64,000 bases of DNA from Legionella erythra (GTDB taxonomy: Bacteria; Pseudomonadota; Gammaproteobacteria; Legionellales; Legionellaceae): assembly GCF_001467615.1 (NCBI RefSeq), contig NZ_LNYA01000023.1:298090-362089 (forward strand). Direction: 5' to 3'. This document shows, piece after piece, positions 9,324-17,695 of this stretch (positions are counted from its first letter, which is position 1; each line of letters opens with the position of its first letter). The position numbers and the translations under genes are program-made. The notes beneath the pieces are model-generated. The model was not told where the DNA came from. It ran no database searches and saw only the letters and a list, made by a program, of their open reading frames with translations.

Positions 9324-10345
9324 TTGAATTGTCCTTGTGATGGGGTGGAAATCGTTCCTCGCATGGTCTGCATATTGGCGCGCGCACTGTCAGGGGTGGC
9401 GGCTTTAACCAGCAGGCTCATTTTCTGCCCCAGCTGCTGAGTGACACGGCCTGAGCCTAAAAAGCCACCAATAAAACCGCCCATCATCGCCGAGCCATTG
9501 GCGGTACAACAGGCCCCACCAATGTTTTTGGCAATACCGGTGACTTCCAAAATGGCCATGACACAGAGACAGGCAGCAATGGCAATCGGAATCCAATCCA
9601 CTGCCGTGACATTCGCCGCATGGGTTTCAAAATGCCCGCCAATCGTCCAGTGCAGCAGGTGCATGGCAAAACCGACCACGGTGGAAACAAACACGAGCAC
9701 TAAGGAAAAACCCACAATGGTACCCAGCCAGCGGTCAAAAAAAGCACGGGTTTTGTCAAACAGGGTTAAGGGGATAAAAAGCGGCGCGCTGCATAAACAG
9801 ATGGCGAGCATCAGCTTGGCAATGATGATTTCAAACAAGGCTAAACCGACTACCGCAAGGCCTGCCAGATAAATCATGATGGCGGTAAAAATAGGCCCCC
9901 AGTGCTTGAAGGACGCCTTATCCCAAGTCCAGGCGCCCACGCGAATCACTTCAATGAACACCGATTGCAACCCACCATTCACCCCGCTGCCGGTAATCAC
10001 CGGCACTTTAAACGGCGTGGCATACATAATCACTTCACCGATTTCACTGGCACCCTGCACAAAGAGGGTAACCACGTATTCAGAAAACACGCCCCAATTC
10101 ATCGCCAGCATATAAACCACGCCAATGCGAAGGAGGTTTTTCTGAAATTCTTCCATCGGGTTTTTAATGAGACCGCGTAAAAGGCCAAAACCCATGAAAA
10201 TGATGAGCAGGATACAAAGGCTCGCTAACGGCGCACTCAAGGCTTTCGCCAGCGCCTGATAGCCATTAAAAATAAAGGCTTTGGTGAGTTCATCAATGTG
10301 GTTAGCCAGTTTTAAAATGATGTTGGCATAGGTGGGCGTATCCAT
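9320..10345 (-). CDS. lvhB6: VirB6/TrbL-type polytopic channel protein LvhB6
   Basis: A 341-residue polytopic inner-membrane protein with five or more hydrophobic segments (LASLCILLIIFMGFGLLRGL, IYLAGLAVVGLALFEIIIAK, GFSLVLVFVSTVVGFAM, IAIAACLCVMAIL). The tryptophan-containing loop between TMs (WDKASFKHWGPIF) and the LMLAICLCSAPLFIPLTLFD segment are typical of VirB6. The tail is Gly-rich and then hydrophilic (PSQGQFK). It begins two bases after lvrD on the same strand. Confidence 0.92.
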   Translation of the reverse strand: MDTPTYANIILKLANHIDELTKAFIFNGYQALAKALSAPLASLCILLIIFMGFGLLRGLIKNPMEEFQKNLLRIGVVYMLAMNWGVFSEYVVTLFVQGASEIGEVIMYATPFKVPVITGSGVNGGLQSVFIEVIRVGAWTWDKASFKHWGPIFTAIMIYLAGLAVVGLALFEIIIAKLMLAICLCSAPLFIPLTLFDKTRAFFDRWLGTIVGFSLVLVFVSTVVGFAMHLLHWTIGGHFETHAANVTAVDWIPIAIAACLCVMAILEVTGIAKNIGGACCTANGSAMMGGFIGGFLGSGRVTQQLGQKMSLLVKAATPDSARANMQTMRGTISTPSQGQFK

Positions 10346-10347
10346 GC

Positions 10348-10704
10348 TTATCCTTCCAGACTGTTAAAAAACACGTTTTGATAGTCGATAGCGATTTCAG
10401 CAAAGAGGGTTGGATCGGTTAATTGCATCAGGGTGACGCCTTTTAATTGCGGCAACTGCCTTGCGGCGTGCAGCATTTCATTAAAAAAAGTGTCGCAGGA
10501 TAAGGCGTGCTGGTCGTTGCTGCCCATGCAACTTAAATAAAAGCCGCCACCGGGTGAGTGAAATACCTGCATGGCTTTTTCCGCCGCGCGGGAAGCGGTG
10601 AGCAGCGATTTGATTTGCTCATGCTTAGGCATTCGTTTAAGCGGGTTGTCATGGCAGGCGGTTAAAAAACCAACCAGGCACAGCAGGAAGGCGAATTGTT
10701 TCAT
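10348..10704 (-). CDS. lvrD: Small lipoprotein of the Lvh cluster (LvrD)
   Basis: A 118-residue lipoprotein precursor: MKQFAFLLCLVGFLTACHDN has a clear lipobox (LTAC). The start at 10704 is preferred over an upstream in-frame ATG because AAGGAG precedes it by nine bases. The mature part is helical (IKSLLTASRAAEKAMQVF) with two further cysteines (LSCMGSNDQHALSCDTFF). The place between lvhB6 and lvhB5/B7 is that of lvrD in L. pneumophila; the symbol is positional. In other T4SS clusters this slot often holds an entry-exclusion-like lipoprotein, which is an alternative. Confidence 0.75.
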   Translation of the reverse strand: MKQFAFLLCLVGFLTACHDNPLKRMPKHEQIKSLLTASRAAEKAMQVFHSPGGGFYLSCMGSNDQHALSCDTFFNEMLHAARQLPQLKGVTLMQLTDPTLFAEIAIDYQNVFFNSLEG

Positions 10705-10714
10705 GAGGCTCTCC

Positions 10715-10840
10715 TTAATCAACATTAATCGGGGTTTGTGGGCAAAAGCGGCCGTAATCAGGGCACGGGGTGGTTAAATCCGGCGGTTTGCTGCAGGCGG
10801 ATAACAGTAAAAAGCCCAGGGATAAAAACAATAAACGCAT
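10715..10840 (-). CDS. lvhB7: VirB7-type small lipoprotein LvhB7
   Basis: A 41-residue protein, MRLLFLSLGFLLLSACSKPP..., with a textbook lipobox (LSAC) and two Cys in the mature part. The ATG at 10840 follows GGAGAGACTC, so the longer open frame starting upstream is not used. VirB7 proteins of P-type T4SSs are lipoproteins of this size that stabilise VirB9, often by disulphide, and the gene is placed next to virB5/B6. Too short for alignment to be decisive; position and lipobox carry the call. Confidence 0.75.
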   Translation of the reverse strand: MRLLFLSLGFLLLSACSKPPDLTTPCPDYGRFCPQTPINVD

Positions 10841-10853
10841 GAGTCTCTCCTTA

Positions 10854-11558
10854 TTAATCAGGCAGGGTATTAAAGCGCACACTGTCGTTATCCATCGCCA
10901 AATCATTGCTGCCCCCTTGGGCGGCCTGCTGGCTTAACAGTGTTTGCAGCTTTAAGTTCTCGGTTTGGATGTAGGCAATTTCCGCTAAAAGCCGTGAATT
11001 TAAATCAACGGCGGCCTTGGTGTTGACCGCTTTATCGATGTGATTGGATAAATCATGAATGGCTTTTAAATGGCGGTTGACTTCGTTAAAGGCATAAGTC
11101 GCCTGCACGCTCACCGCCTGATTGACGGCCACGTTGTTTTTGTATTGTGTCAGGCGCTCACTGGATGCCCCTTTGCGGTAGGTGGCGTCATCTAAAATCA
11201 CGTGATTTTTTTGATAGGCGTTGACTAATTCCTGATAACGCGCGGGGTTGCCGCCGGCGATGTTATGCAGGGCATCCTCCCAGGTGTTGGCCGACCATTG
11301 CCGCGCGTTTAAATCCGCCGCACTGTTGGCGAGTCCGCCAAAACCATAATGGCCGCTGTTAAATTGTTTCAGTTGTTGAATGCCTTCTAACTGCGATTGG
11401 GCGGTGGTGTAGGTTTGGCTAAGCAATTGGTATTGGCTTCGCAGTTGTTCCAATTGCTCGATGGCCTTAACGAGCATGGCGGCATCGGCGACACTTAAGA
11501 TGTCAGCATAAAGCGGCATGGATAACAGGCTTAATAACAGCATCGCGTAGCGTTTCAT
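10854..11558 (-). CDS. lvhB5: VirB5-type minor pilin LvhB5
   Basis: A 234-residue exported protein. The signal peptide MKRYAMLLLSLLSMPLYA is followed by helical VirB5-like sequence (DAAMLVKAIEQLEQLRSQYQ, then a Gly-rich GHYGFGGLANSAADLN, then long helices to the end). The ATG at 11558 follows AAAGGAG and overlaps the stop of the broken lvhB4 frame, which is the normal coupled arrangement. It should sit at the tip of the pilus and in adhesion. Confidence 0.9.
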   Translation of the reverse strand: MKRYAMLLLSLLSMPLYADILSVADAAMLVKAIEQLEQLRSQYQLLSQTYTTAQSQLEGIQQLKQFNSGHYGFGGLANSAADLNARQWSANTWEDALHNIAGGNPARYQELVNAYQKNHVILDDATYRKGASSERLTQYKNNVAVNQAVSVQATYAFNEVNRHLKAIHDLSNHIDKAVNTKAAVDLNSRLLAEIAYIQTENLKLQTLLSQQAAQGGSNDLAMDNDSVRFNTLPD

Positions 11559-14036
11559 CAGGCACTCCTTTCTAAAAAGACCGGCAGCCACTGTTCGGGC
11601 TTGCTTCCCACTTCAGCGATAATGGCATCGCATAAGGCAACACTTTTCTGGTTGCCAGAAAACACTCGGATTTCATCGCGCAAATCACTTAAATCCAGTT
11701 TACAAAGCAGTGATTCATGCCCCTGTTTGTAGAGAAACAAACGAGACTCTGGCGTTAAGCCTTTGGATGTTGTCGTATTCGGTGGGGGTTAATTGCAGAT
11801 GGTTTAAGTAGGTGTCGGCATTGGCGGCTTGATTGGGGAAGTAAACGGTGGTGGCCAAGTTAGTTAAAATGACATTGGCAATGCTTGATTGCACCACGCT
11901 TTCCGGGGTCTGCGTCATGAAAATGAAATGACCGTTTTTCTTACGGATGGTGGCAAGCCAGCTTTTTAAATGCTTTAACCAAAACGGCGAATGAAGTACC
12001 TGCCAGGCTTCATCGATAATAAACGAGGTTAAGCGACCATCAAGGCACTGACGCATGCGGTGTAAGAGATACAGATAAACGGGTGTTGAAATCAGTGAGG
12101 AGACTTCATCCATCAAATAAGTGATGTCAAAACCCACCTTGTCAAAATCAAAATTGAGCGCATCCTCGGTATGGTCAAACAGCCAGGCGAATTCACCGTC
12201 AGTCGCACTGCCGTTGCCTTTCAACCAGCGGCGAAGCTCTGGCCAGCGGGCGAAATCCATGGGCAGTAATTGGCTGACGTTGGATAAGGTGCGGTAACAC
12301 GGTTGTAAGTGCTCAAAAGCGTAATCCACGCATTCGTTGATGGTTTCGGTAAGCGTACTCGGCAAATCGTCTTCATGAGGTTGTCTTATCAGTTGCGCAA
12401 ACCAGTCTTTAATGAAACTGCGATTGGCCGGGCTATCCGGCAATTGCAGCGGATTCATGCGCACGTGGTGAGCGGGTGAAATCACGGTGTAGGCACTTTT
12501 GTCACTGCTTAATACATAAATCTTGGACGCCTGGTCGCGGTCTAAGAAGAAACTGCGATGACCGTAGCGCTCCATTTGCGCATCCATGAAAGCCACCAGG
12601 GTGTTTTTACCGGCATTGGTGGCGCCGAAAATGGCGGTGTGGCCTTTGGCGGGATTCGTCAGAGACGATTGGCTGTGGTAATTAAAATACACCGGTGTTT
12701 TTGAGGGGGTTTCGAGCAGGGTCACGGCACTGCCTAAGTGGTTGCCATCGCGAAAGCCGGTTTTAAAATTATGCAGGGAACAAAAGCTCACGAAATTAGG
12801 GGAGGTAATGAGCGAGGCACGGGCAATAAACGAATGGTTCGTAGGAATTTGCGCCCAAAAAGCCGGCTCTAAACCTAAACGTTCGCGCACCAGCGTCATG
12901 TCGACCTGGGCATACAGGTTTTCGGCTTCGCGAATGCGTTGTTCTAATTGGGCCGCATCACGACTTAACAGCATTAAGGTATTGTGATGGTAGCCTAAGC
13001 GCGCGTTATCACTGGCTAAATCATCCTCCAAGGTTTCCAGGGCTTGAATCTGGCTGACACCTAAATCATGGGCATTGACCAGCTTACCGCGTTTTTTGTG
13101 GATGGCTTTTAAGGCCGCATCGCGGGGAATGGGGGCAAAGGTGTGGGTGATGACGAATTCGGCATCGAGTTGCAATAAGGGGTCGAGCATCAAGGCATGC
13201 GTGTGCTTGCCGTATTTTTTAATCGAAAGCATCGCGCCAAAACGCTTGTCCTCATCGGCATTGCCTTGAAACTGAATGGCGTTTCCAAAAAATAATTGCT
13301 TACGGCTTAAATACTGGCCGATATGGCCTTCGGGATAGAGGCTTTCGCTGACCCATGTATCGGGTAAACTACTGCTAATCGGTGGGCAAAAGGTCGGATA
13401 GGACAAGGTGGCTGCGTCACCCCCATTCACCCATAGCCCTAAAAAGGCCATGAGTTCGCTATAACCTAAGTACTCATCCTGTGCCCCTAAACGGTGTACG
13501 CCAAAGGCTGACAAGGCGGTTTGCAGGCTATCCATTTGTTGATTAAGGAGCAGAATTTGCGCGTCACGGTGGGCCATTTTGTAGTCAAGGTGGCGGGCGG
13601 CATTTAATTGTTCAAACCAATTCAACGAACGGGCCGTGCGGCTGGAATCGTCACCTTTAAGGATTAAGGTCATGTAAATGACATTGCGATAAAGGGCTTT
13701 GCCGACAAAACGGGCGTGGTATTTGTCATTCACCTGCCAGGCAAAACGCGATTGAAAATTGCCGCCTAAAGGAAGGCTCTCTTTTTTGCGATGCACGGTG
13801 ACATACACCATGAAACGCTCATCAACACTTAGCAAGGCTTGATGCAGGCGCTCGTTCATGTGATTGAGAAAATCAGGGTTTTCTGTCACAAAAGGAATAC
13901 CGGCGATTTGCAGGGTGGCGCCTAACAAGCCATGATGTGATTCAAACACCGTGGGTGAGTTGAAATGGGTAATGGGAAACACGCGCGACACCGGGGTTTC
14001 ATTACGCACTTGTTTTAAGGCGTTAAAAAGGCTCAT
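11558..14036 (-). pseudogene. lvhB4: VirB4-type ATPase LvhB4, frameshifted near the C terminus
   Basis: The gene encodes the largest T4SS ATPase. The start MSLFNALKQVRNE at 14036 overlaps lvhB3. The CagE/VirB4 N domain runs to about residue 420; the motor has a Walker A-like GATNAGKNT with Lys at 477 and Walker B in FIIDEAWQVL. The first frame stops at 11715 (…NIQRLNARVSF…). The natural C-terminal end (GLTPESRLFLYKQGHESLLC … EQWLPVFLERSA) follows in another frame, 11558 onward. One extra A near 11763 (CAAAGG) explains this. The lost part is about 70 residues, after the catalytic core. A further oddity is Asn instead of Ser/Thr after the P-loop Lys. A base-call error cannot be excluded. Confidence 0.85.
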
Positions 14037-14307
14037 AGGCGCGCACTCCCCAAAGCGTGTGATTAGGTAAAGCAGGCAACAGCGTGAAACGCTTAAACAC
14101 CAGCGCAAACAAATGGGGGTCTTGACGACAAACCAGCCAGCCGAAAACATGCGTTGGCAAAAAAATCAGCCCGTACAGCGGATTGAAGGCAATGAAAGCA
14201 CACATGGACATCATGAGATTTAAGAGGTGATACTCGTAGGTCACCCCAGCGGTCATGGCCGGGCGCGTTAACGCACCAAAGAGGATGTGTTGTTGAATGG
14301 CTTCCAT
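14023..14307 (-). CDS. lvhB3: VirB3-type inner-membrane protein LvhB3
   Basis: A 94-residue VirB3 family protein (LFGALTRPAMTAGVTYEYHL, then a hydrophobic hairpin LLNLMMSMCAFIAFNPLYGLIFLP, then HVFGWLVCRQDPHLFALVFK). It is thought to work with VirB4 in pilin dislocation. It starts three bases after lvhB2 and overlaps lvhB4 by 14 bases, so B2-B3-B4 are tightly coupled. Confidence 0.93.
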   Translation of the reverse strand: MEAIQQHILFGALTRPAMTAGVTYEYHLLNLMMSMCAFIAFNPLYGLIFLPTHVFGWLVCRQDPHLFALVFKRFTLLPALPNHTLWGVRAYEPF

Positions 14308-14310
14308 GAT

Positions 14311-14598
14311 TTAGCTCGCCAGTTGGCCGTAGATGGTAGTGCCGCCAAAGATAATGCCTAAGCCGACTAAAATAATGACGAAGCGCTCTTTAGGGAATTT
14401 TTGCTTTTCCAGGCAAAGATAACCGCAACCAATAATGACCAATATGCCAATCAATCGAGCTATGGACCCCTGAAAAAACCTAATGCCACCATCAAGAACA
14501 CTTTCAAGGTCCGTAGCAAAGCTAGTGGTGGGGGCTAAGACAAGCCCCCACAGGAGATGTTGATGCAGACGGGCTATCTTTTTACCTAAACGATGCAT
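14311..14598 (-). CDS. lvhB2: VirB2-type major pilin LvhB2
   Basis: A 95-residue propilin. The signal region MHRLGKKIARLHQHLLWGLV ends in a probable cleavage after TTSFA. Two hydrophobic helices follow (GSIARLIGILVIIGCGYLCL and FVIILVGLGIIFGGTTIYG) joined by a short charged loop (EKQKFPKER), the normal pilin layout. The start at 14598 is chosen because GGAA lies seven bases upstream; a GTG two codons earlier is an alternative. Confidence 0.9.
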   Translation of the reverse strand: MHRLGKKIARLHQHLLWGLVLAPTTSFATDLESVLDGGIRFFQGSIARLIGILVIIGCGYLCLEKQKFPKERFVIILVGLGIIFGGTTIYGQLAS

Positions 14599-14613
14599 GA
14601 TCACGTTCCTTCC

Positions 14614-14811
14614 CTATTTTCTGAGAGCCAATTGCGGCAGTTGGGCATAAGCTAATTTGCGCTTATAAATTTCTTCGCGATCAATTTCTATTTCTTCGGG
14701 AGCAGAGAAGCCGAGAGCAACCTGCCCTCCCTTCTGACGCAGTACGGTAATTTTAATTTTCCCTTTGTCGATAAAAATTTTTTCACCTAACTTGCGGGTC
14801 ATAACTAACAT
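14614..14811 (-). CDS. lvrC: CsrA-family RNA-binding regulator LvrC
   Basis: A 65-residue CsrA paralogue (MLVMTRKLGEKIFIDKGKIK...). It keeps the first-strand RNA-contact region (TRKLGEKI) and the second (DREEIYKRK with the key Arg), so GGA-containing transcripts are the expected targets. AAAAGGAG precedes the ATG. Element-borne CsrA paralogues next to lvrA and lvrB are a known signature of Legionella ICEs and are thought to control element transfer; housekeeping CsrA is elsewhere. Confidence 0.93.
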   Translation of the reverse strand: MLVMTRKLGEKIFIDKGKIKITVLRQKGGQVALGFSAPEEIEIDREEIYKRKLAYAQLPQLALRK

Positions 14812-14831
14812 GGAATGTCTCCTTTTGAGGT

Positions 14832-15200
14832 TTAGTGTTTTAACAGGGCGTACAGGTTTTGAATGTGTTTTAAGGCGATTTTGGTATCGATGCGTTGTTG
14901 TAGTTCCGCCTTTGCCGAGCAGAAGTCATTGCGCCTGACGCTGGCTTTACAGCGCTCAATGAACTGTGGCAGCGTGGGTGGGAAGTTACTGTTTTCACGA
15001 AAGTAAAACAAAGCGTCCTTCAAGACCGTGTTGTCGAAGCGATGAAGTCCTTCCGACCATTCTTTTTTCGCCATGTTCAGCATCGATTCGGTTTTGAAGC
15101 AGCTCCACCACACATAGCCGTAAATGCTGCCTAAGCGGCTAAACAGCGTGTCAATGCGTTTGTCGTAGTGGTTAGGTTCCTTTTCGCAGGTAGACGACAT
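14832..15200 (-). CDS. lvrB: LvrB, possible phage P-like replication partner
   Basis: A 122-residue protein from MSSTCEKEPNHYDKR. The body is helical (RIDTLFSRLGSIYGYVWWSC, LKDALFYFRENSNFPPTLPQ, FIERCKASVRRNDF). The segment ending in FPPTLPQFIERC resembles the C-terminal pattern of lambda P-type helicase loaders; this is my inference. It overlaps lvrA by 29 bases. An alternative start at 15317 (MKPVKDLLDPK) has a stronger ribosome site (AAGGAG), but would overlap lvrA by 146 bases and the extra residues are low-complexity, as expected for a shadow frame. Confidence 0.75.
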   Translation of the reverse strand: MSSTCEKEPNHYDKRIDTLFSRLGSIYGYVWWSCFKTESMLNMAKKEWSEGLHRFDNTVLKDALFYFRENSNFPPTLPQFIERCKASVRRNDFCSAKAELQQRIDTKIALKHIQNLYALLKH

Positions 15201-16092
15201 TGGATGTTTCTCCCGAGGCATGAGAGGGGTCGTCGAATTCGAAGTTGACGTTGTCGAAGTGATGCCAAATGCCTTGGCTTTGATTTTGGGATCGAGTAAA
15301 TCCTTGACGGGTTTCATGGGGTGACTCCTTGTGGTTGATTGCGGGTAATGTTTCATTCCAGCCCTGCTGGCTAAGCCAGTTGGCAGGATATTTCCAGGCA
15401 GGAACCCACTGGCCATTGGCGGTGAGTTCGTTGCGGTGATTGATTTGCGCTTTTAGGGCATGAAGGATTTTCTGGCAAAGGGTTTCATCGGGGTTTAAGC
15501 ACTGGAACGCTTCCCAGGCTTTCTCCCGGTTTTGTTGCTGTGGATAAAGCGACCAGAATTGCTCGAATTGGGATAATAAAAAAAATAATAAATAATCTTT
15601 ATTATGAGGTATGACGGCTTTTGCCATTTTACCTGTGTCGGCTTTCGCCGCTTCACTCGCTGAAAACCCAGTGCTGGCGTGGTTATTTGCGTTATCCACA
15701 GTGACGGCTAACTGTGACGGGTTTGTGACGGCTTTATTTTGGACGGAGTAAGGCTTGTTTGCTAAAGGGCATTTTAAAATAAGTTGCTGAGCTTCGGATT
15801 GAACCTCAATCAGGCCAGCACGTTCTAAGCCATCAATCGCCCGGCGAACCTGTGCGCGTGAAAAAGACGTGGCTTTGATGCCAGGATGCGGTTCAATGTA
15901 GAGTTGTTCAGTCAGCGATTGATAGCTTATCCCGCGCTTTAATCCAACCGTGCCGGTTTTTACATCCATATACGGCCTAATCCCTCTTAAGTAGACCAAC
16001 TGCTGGATATGAGGCAGTCCGTACAGTCGATCCAGTTCATCTTTATTAATAAGTAAATCCATTGCTTTCTCTACTCTTTCCATGTCTGCCAT
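15172..16092 (-). CDS. lvrA: LvrA, possible phage O-like DNA-binding protein
   Basis: A protein of about 306 residues. Residues ~15-110 look like a winged helix (LYGLPHIQQLVYLRGIRPYM, FSRAQVRRAIDGLERAGLIE). The middle has FEQFWSLYPQQQNREKAWEA, and the part WVPAWKYPANWLSQQGWNET matches the C-terminal pattern seen in phage O-type initiators. The acidic tail ends NVVYLRKGT. Start choice is uncertain: ATG 16092 (MADMERVEK) is given, ATG 16062 (MDLLINKDE) and TTG 16119 are possible. lvrA heads the leftward operon and faces the repressor gene across a 180-207-base intergenic region. Confidence 0.75.
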   Translation of the reverse strand: MADMERVEKAMDLLINKDELDRLYGLPHIQQLVYLRGIRPYMDVKTGTVGLKRGISYQSLTEQLYIEPHPGIKATSFSRAQVRRAIDGLERAGLIEVQSEAQQLILKCPLANKPYSVQNKAVTNPSQLAVTVDNANNHASTGFSASEAAKADTGKMAKAVIPHNKDYLLFFLLSQFEQFWSLYPQQQNREKAWEAFQCLNPDETLCQKILHALKAQINHRNELTANGQWVPAWKYPANWLSQQGWNETLPAINHKESPHETRQGFTRSQNQSQGIWHHFDNVNFEFDDPSHASGETSNVVYLRKGT

Positions 16093-16119
16093 ACAGCTTG
16101 ATTTTGTTTGTATACTCAA

Positions 16120-16298
16120 ATAAATTGAGTATTTGCTAAATTCATTAAGAACAGGCCAGCATTATTGACAATGAGGATTGCTCACAGGTATGACGCTTCT
16201 TCTGTGCCATAATACGTATATAATAAACAATATTATACCTATTACACGTATATGTAAATGGATTTATACCTGTTTCCGGTATCTATAAAGGTTGATCT
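16120..16298. promoter_or_regulatory. Divergent control region between lvrA and the repressor
   Basis: This AT-rich stretch separates the leftward lvr/lvh operon from the rightward repressor. ACGTATAT occurs at 16214-16221 and again at 16246-16253 (32 bases apart, about three helical turns). Between them lies an imperfect palindrome, GTATATAATA (16216-16225) with TATTATAC (16231-16238). These are candidate operators for the adjacent repressor, which would make an autoregulatory switch. A TTGACA also occurs at about 16168. Binding is inference. Confidence 0.4.
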
Positions 16299-16964
16299 AT
16301 GATAGAAATTAATAGTAATACTCAAAAAATAAGCGTTGGGCGTCGTATTAAAATGGTACGAAATTTGGCTGGCATATCACGTAAGGATTTAGAGAGTAAA
16401 TATGGTATTAGTATGCATACTCTGCAATCATGGGAATTAGGTAGAAACCCACTGACAGAAAAAACAGCCTCTAAATTAATCGAAATACTTCATGATGCTG
16501 GGGTAACCTGCTCTGTACAATGGCTTTTAGACGGTGCAGGTAAAAGCCCTACTTTATTTACTTCAGAATTTATGCCTTATCCTGCACTAGATAAAGATAT
16601 TGCACCTTTACTTAGTCAAGAAAGCGCTATTCAAAAAGAAATTGAATTTTTTAAAACGAACAATCCCAATGCCATTGTTATTATGGTTTCTGATGACACA
16701 ATGGAACCCACCTATTCAAAAGGTGATTTTGTAGGAGGTATTCAATATATGAATACATCTGATATTGAGGAATGTATAGGCCATGATTGTGTTGTTGAAA
16801 TTAGCGAAGGTATTTATTTTCGCCGTTTGATAAAAAGGACAAATGGATATGCTTTAGTCTGCTTGAATTCTCAGACCGAAGTTGAAGAACCCGTTATTTT
16901 TTCTAAGAAAATTCTTGCAGCCACTCCAATTATTTGGCATCGATGGAAATTAAAATCTGATTAA
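16299..16964 (+). CDS. S24/LexA-like repressor with altered catalytic residues (PrpA-like)
   Basis: A 221-residue phage-type repressor. An XRE helix-turn-helix fills residues 12-65 (SVGRRIKMVRNLAGISRKDL, YGISMHTLQSWELGRNPL). The C-terminal domain has the S24 peptidase fold (residues ~125-215: SDDTMEPTYSKGDFVGG, CVVEISEGIYFRRLIK). The catalytic Ser of the GDSM-type motif is Thr134, and the Lys of the VKRL-type motif is Arg175, so self-cleavage is unlikely. It is divergent from lvrA and probably controls the element. GC content is low compared with the Lvh genes. In Legionella ICEs the gene at this place is called prpA; I leave the symbol blank. Confidence 0.85.
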   Translation: MIEINSNTQKISVGRRIKMVRNLAGISRKDLESKYGISMHTLQSWELGRNPLTEKTASKLIEILHDAGVTCSVQWLLDGAGKSPTLFTSEFMPYPALDKDIAPLLSQESAIQKEIEFFKTNNPNAIVIMVSDDTMEPTYSKGDFVGGIQYMNTSDIEECIGHDCVVEISEGIYFRRLIKRTNGYALVCLNSQTEVEEPVIFSKKILAATPIIWHRWKLKSD

Positions 16965-16987
16965 GCTTTTCATTAAGGGATAATATT

Positions 16988-17683
16988 ATGATCGATTTAT
17001 ACTACTGGCCTACTCCAAACGGTCATAAAATTACAATATTCCTGGAAGAAGCTGGCTTATCCTATAATCTCATTCCAATAAATATCTTCACAGGTGAACA
17101 ATTTGCTGAAGATTTTTTGAAAATATCACCGAATAACAGAATACCGGCAATTGTTGATCATGCTCCTAAAATCGCCGGTAAACCTATAGCCATTTTTGAG
17201 TCCGGTGCAATTCTACTTTATTTGGCAGAGAAAACAGGACAATTTTTACCACAAGATATACATGCTCGTTATGAAGTATTGCAATGGTTGTTTTGGCAGG
17301 TTGGCGGATTAGGACCCATGGCGGGGCAAAATCATCATTTTAGCCATCATGCTAAAGAGTTAACTTACGCTGTGGATCGATATGTTAGAGAAACAGCCAG
17401 ATTATACGGCGTCCTTAATAAGCAATTAACGGGTCGCGAGTTTATAGCAAATGAGTATTCAATTGCTGATATGGCTTGCTATCCCTGGATTGTCTCTCAT
17501 GAAAAGCAACAGCAAAATTTAGATGAATTTCCACATTTAAAACAATGGTTTTTAGGGATTAAAGCACGACCCGCATCGCAACGTGCATATAATAAGGCCA
17601 ACGACCTCAATATAGAGCCCATCTTAACAGAAGAAGCTAAACGAATATTATATGGTCAAAGTGCAAAAACACTTAAAGAGTAA
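16988..17683 (+). CDS. yfcG: YfcG-type (Nu class) glutathione transferase
   Basis: A 231-residue GST-fold protein. The N-terminal thioredoxin domain opens MIDLYYWPTPNGHKITIFLE with the TPN triplet used by YfcG for glutathione/disulphide binding; ISPNNRIPAIVD and FESGAILLYLAEKTG give the cis-Pro and ESGA glutathione site. The helical domain has WLFWQVGGLGPMAGQNHHFS and YSIADMACYPWI. YfcG is a disulphide-bond reductase rather than a conjugating GST. AAGGGA precedes the ATG. It follows the repressor by 23 bases on the same strand and is likely cargo of the element. Confidence 0.9.
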   Translation: MIDLYYWPTPNGHKITIFLEEAGLSYNLIPINIFTGEQFAEDFLKISPNNRIPAIVDHAPKIAGKPIAIFESGAILLYLAEKTGQFLPQDIHARYEVLQWLFWQVGGLGPMAGQNHHFSHHAKELTYAVDRYVRETARLYGVLNKQLTGREFIANEYSIADMACYPWIVSHEKQQQNLDEFPHLKQWFLGIKARPASQRAYNKANDLNIEPILTEEAKRILYGQSAKTLKE

Positions 17684-17695
17684 TTATTGACCGTA

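Noticed and set aside
9441-9872. 143-codon plus-strand frame inside lvhB6
   Set aside because: Shadow of the polytopic VirB6 gene; no start signals.
12742-12987. Plus-strand frame inside lvhB4
   Set aside because: Antisense shadow with no family features.
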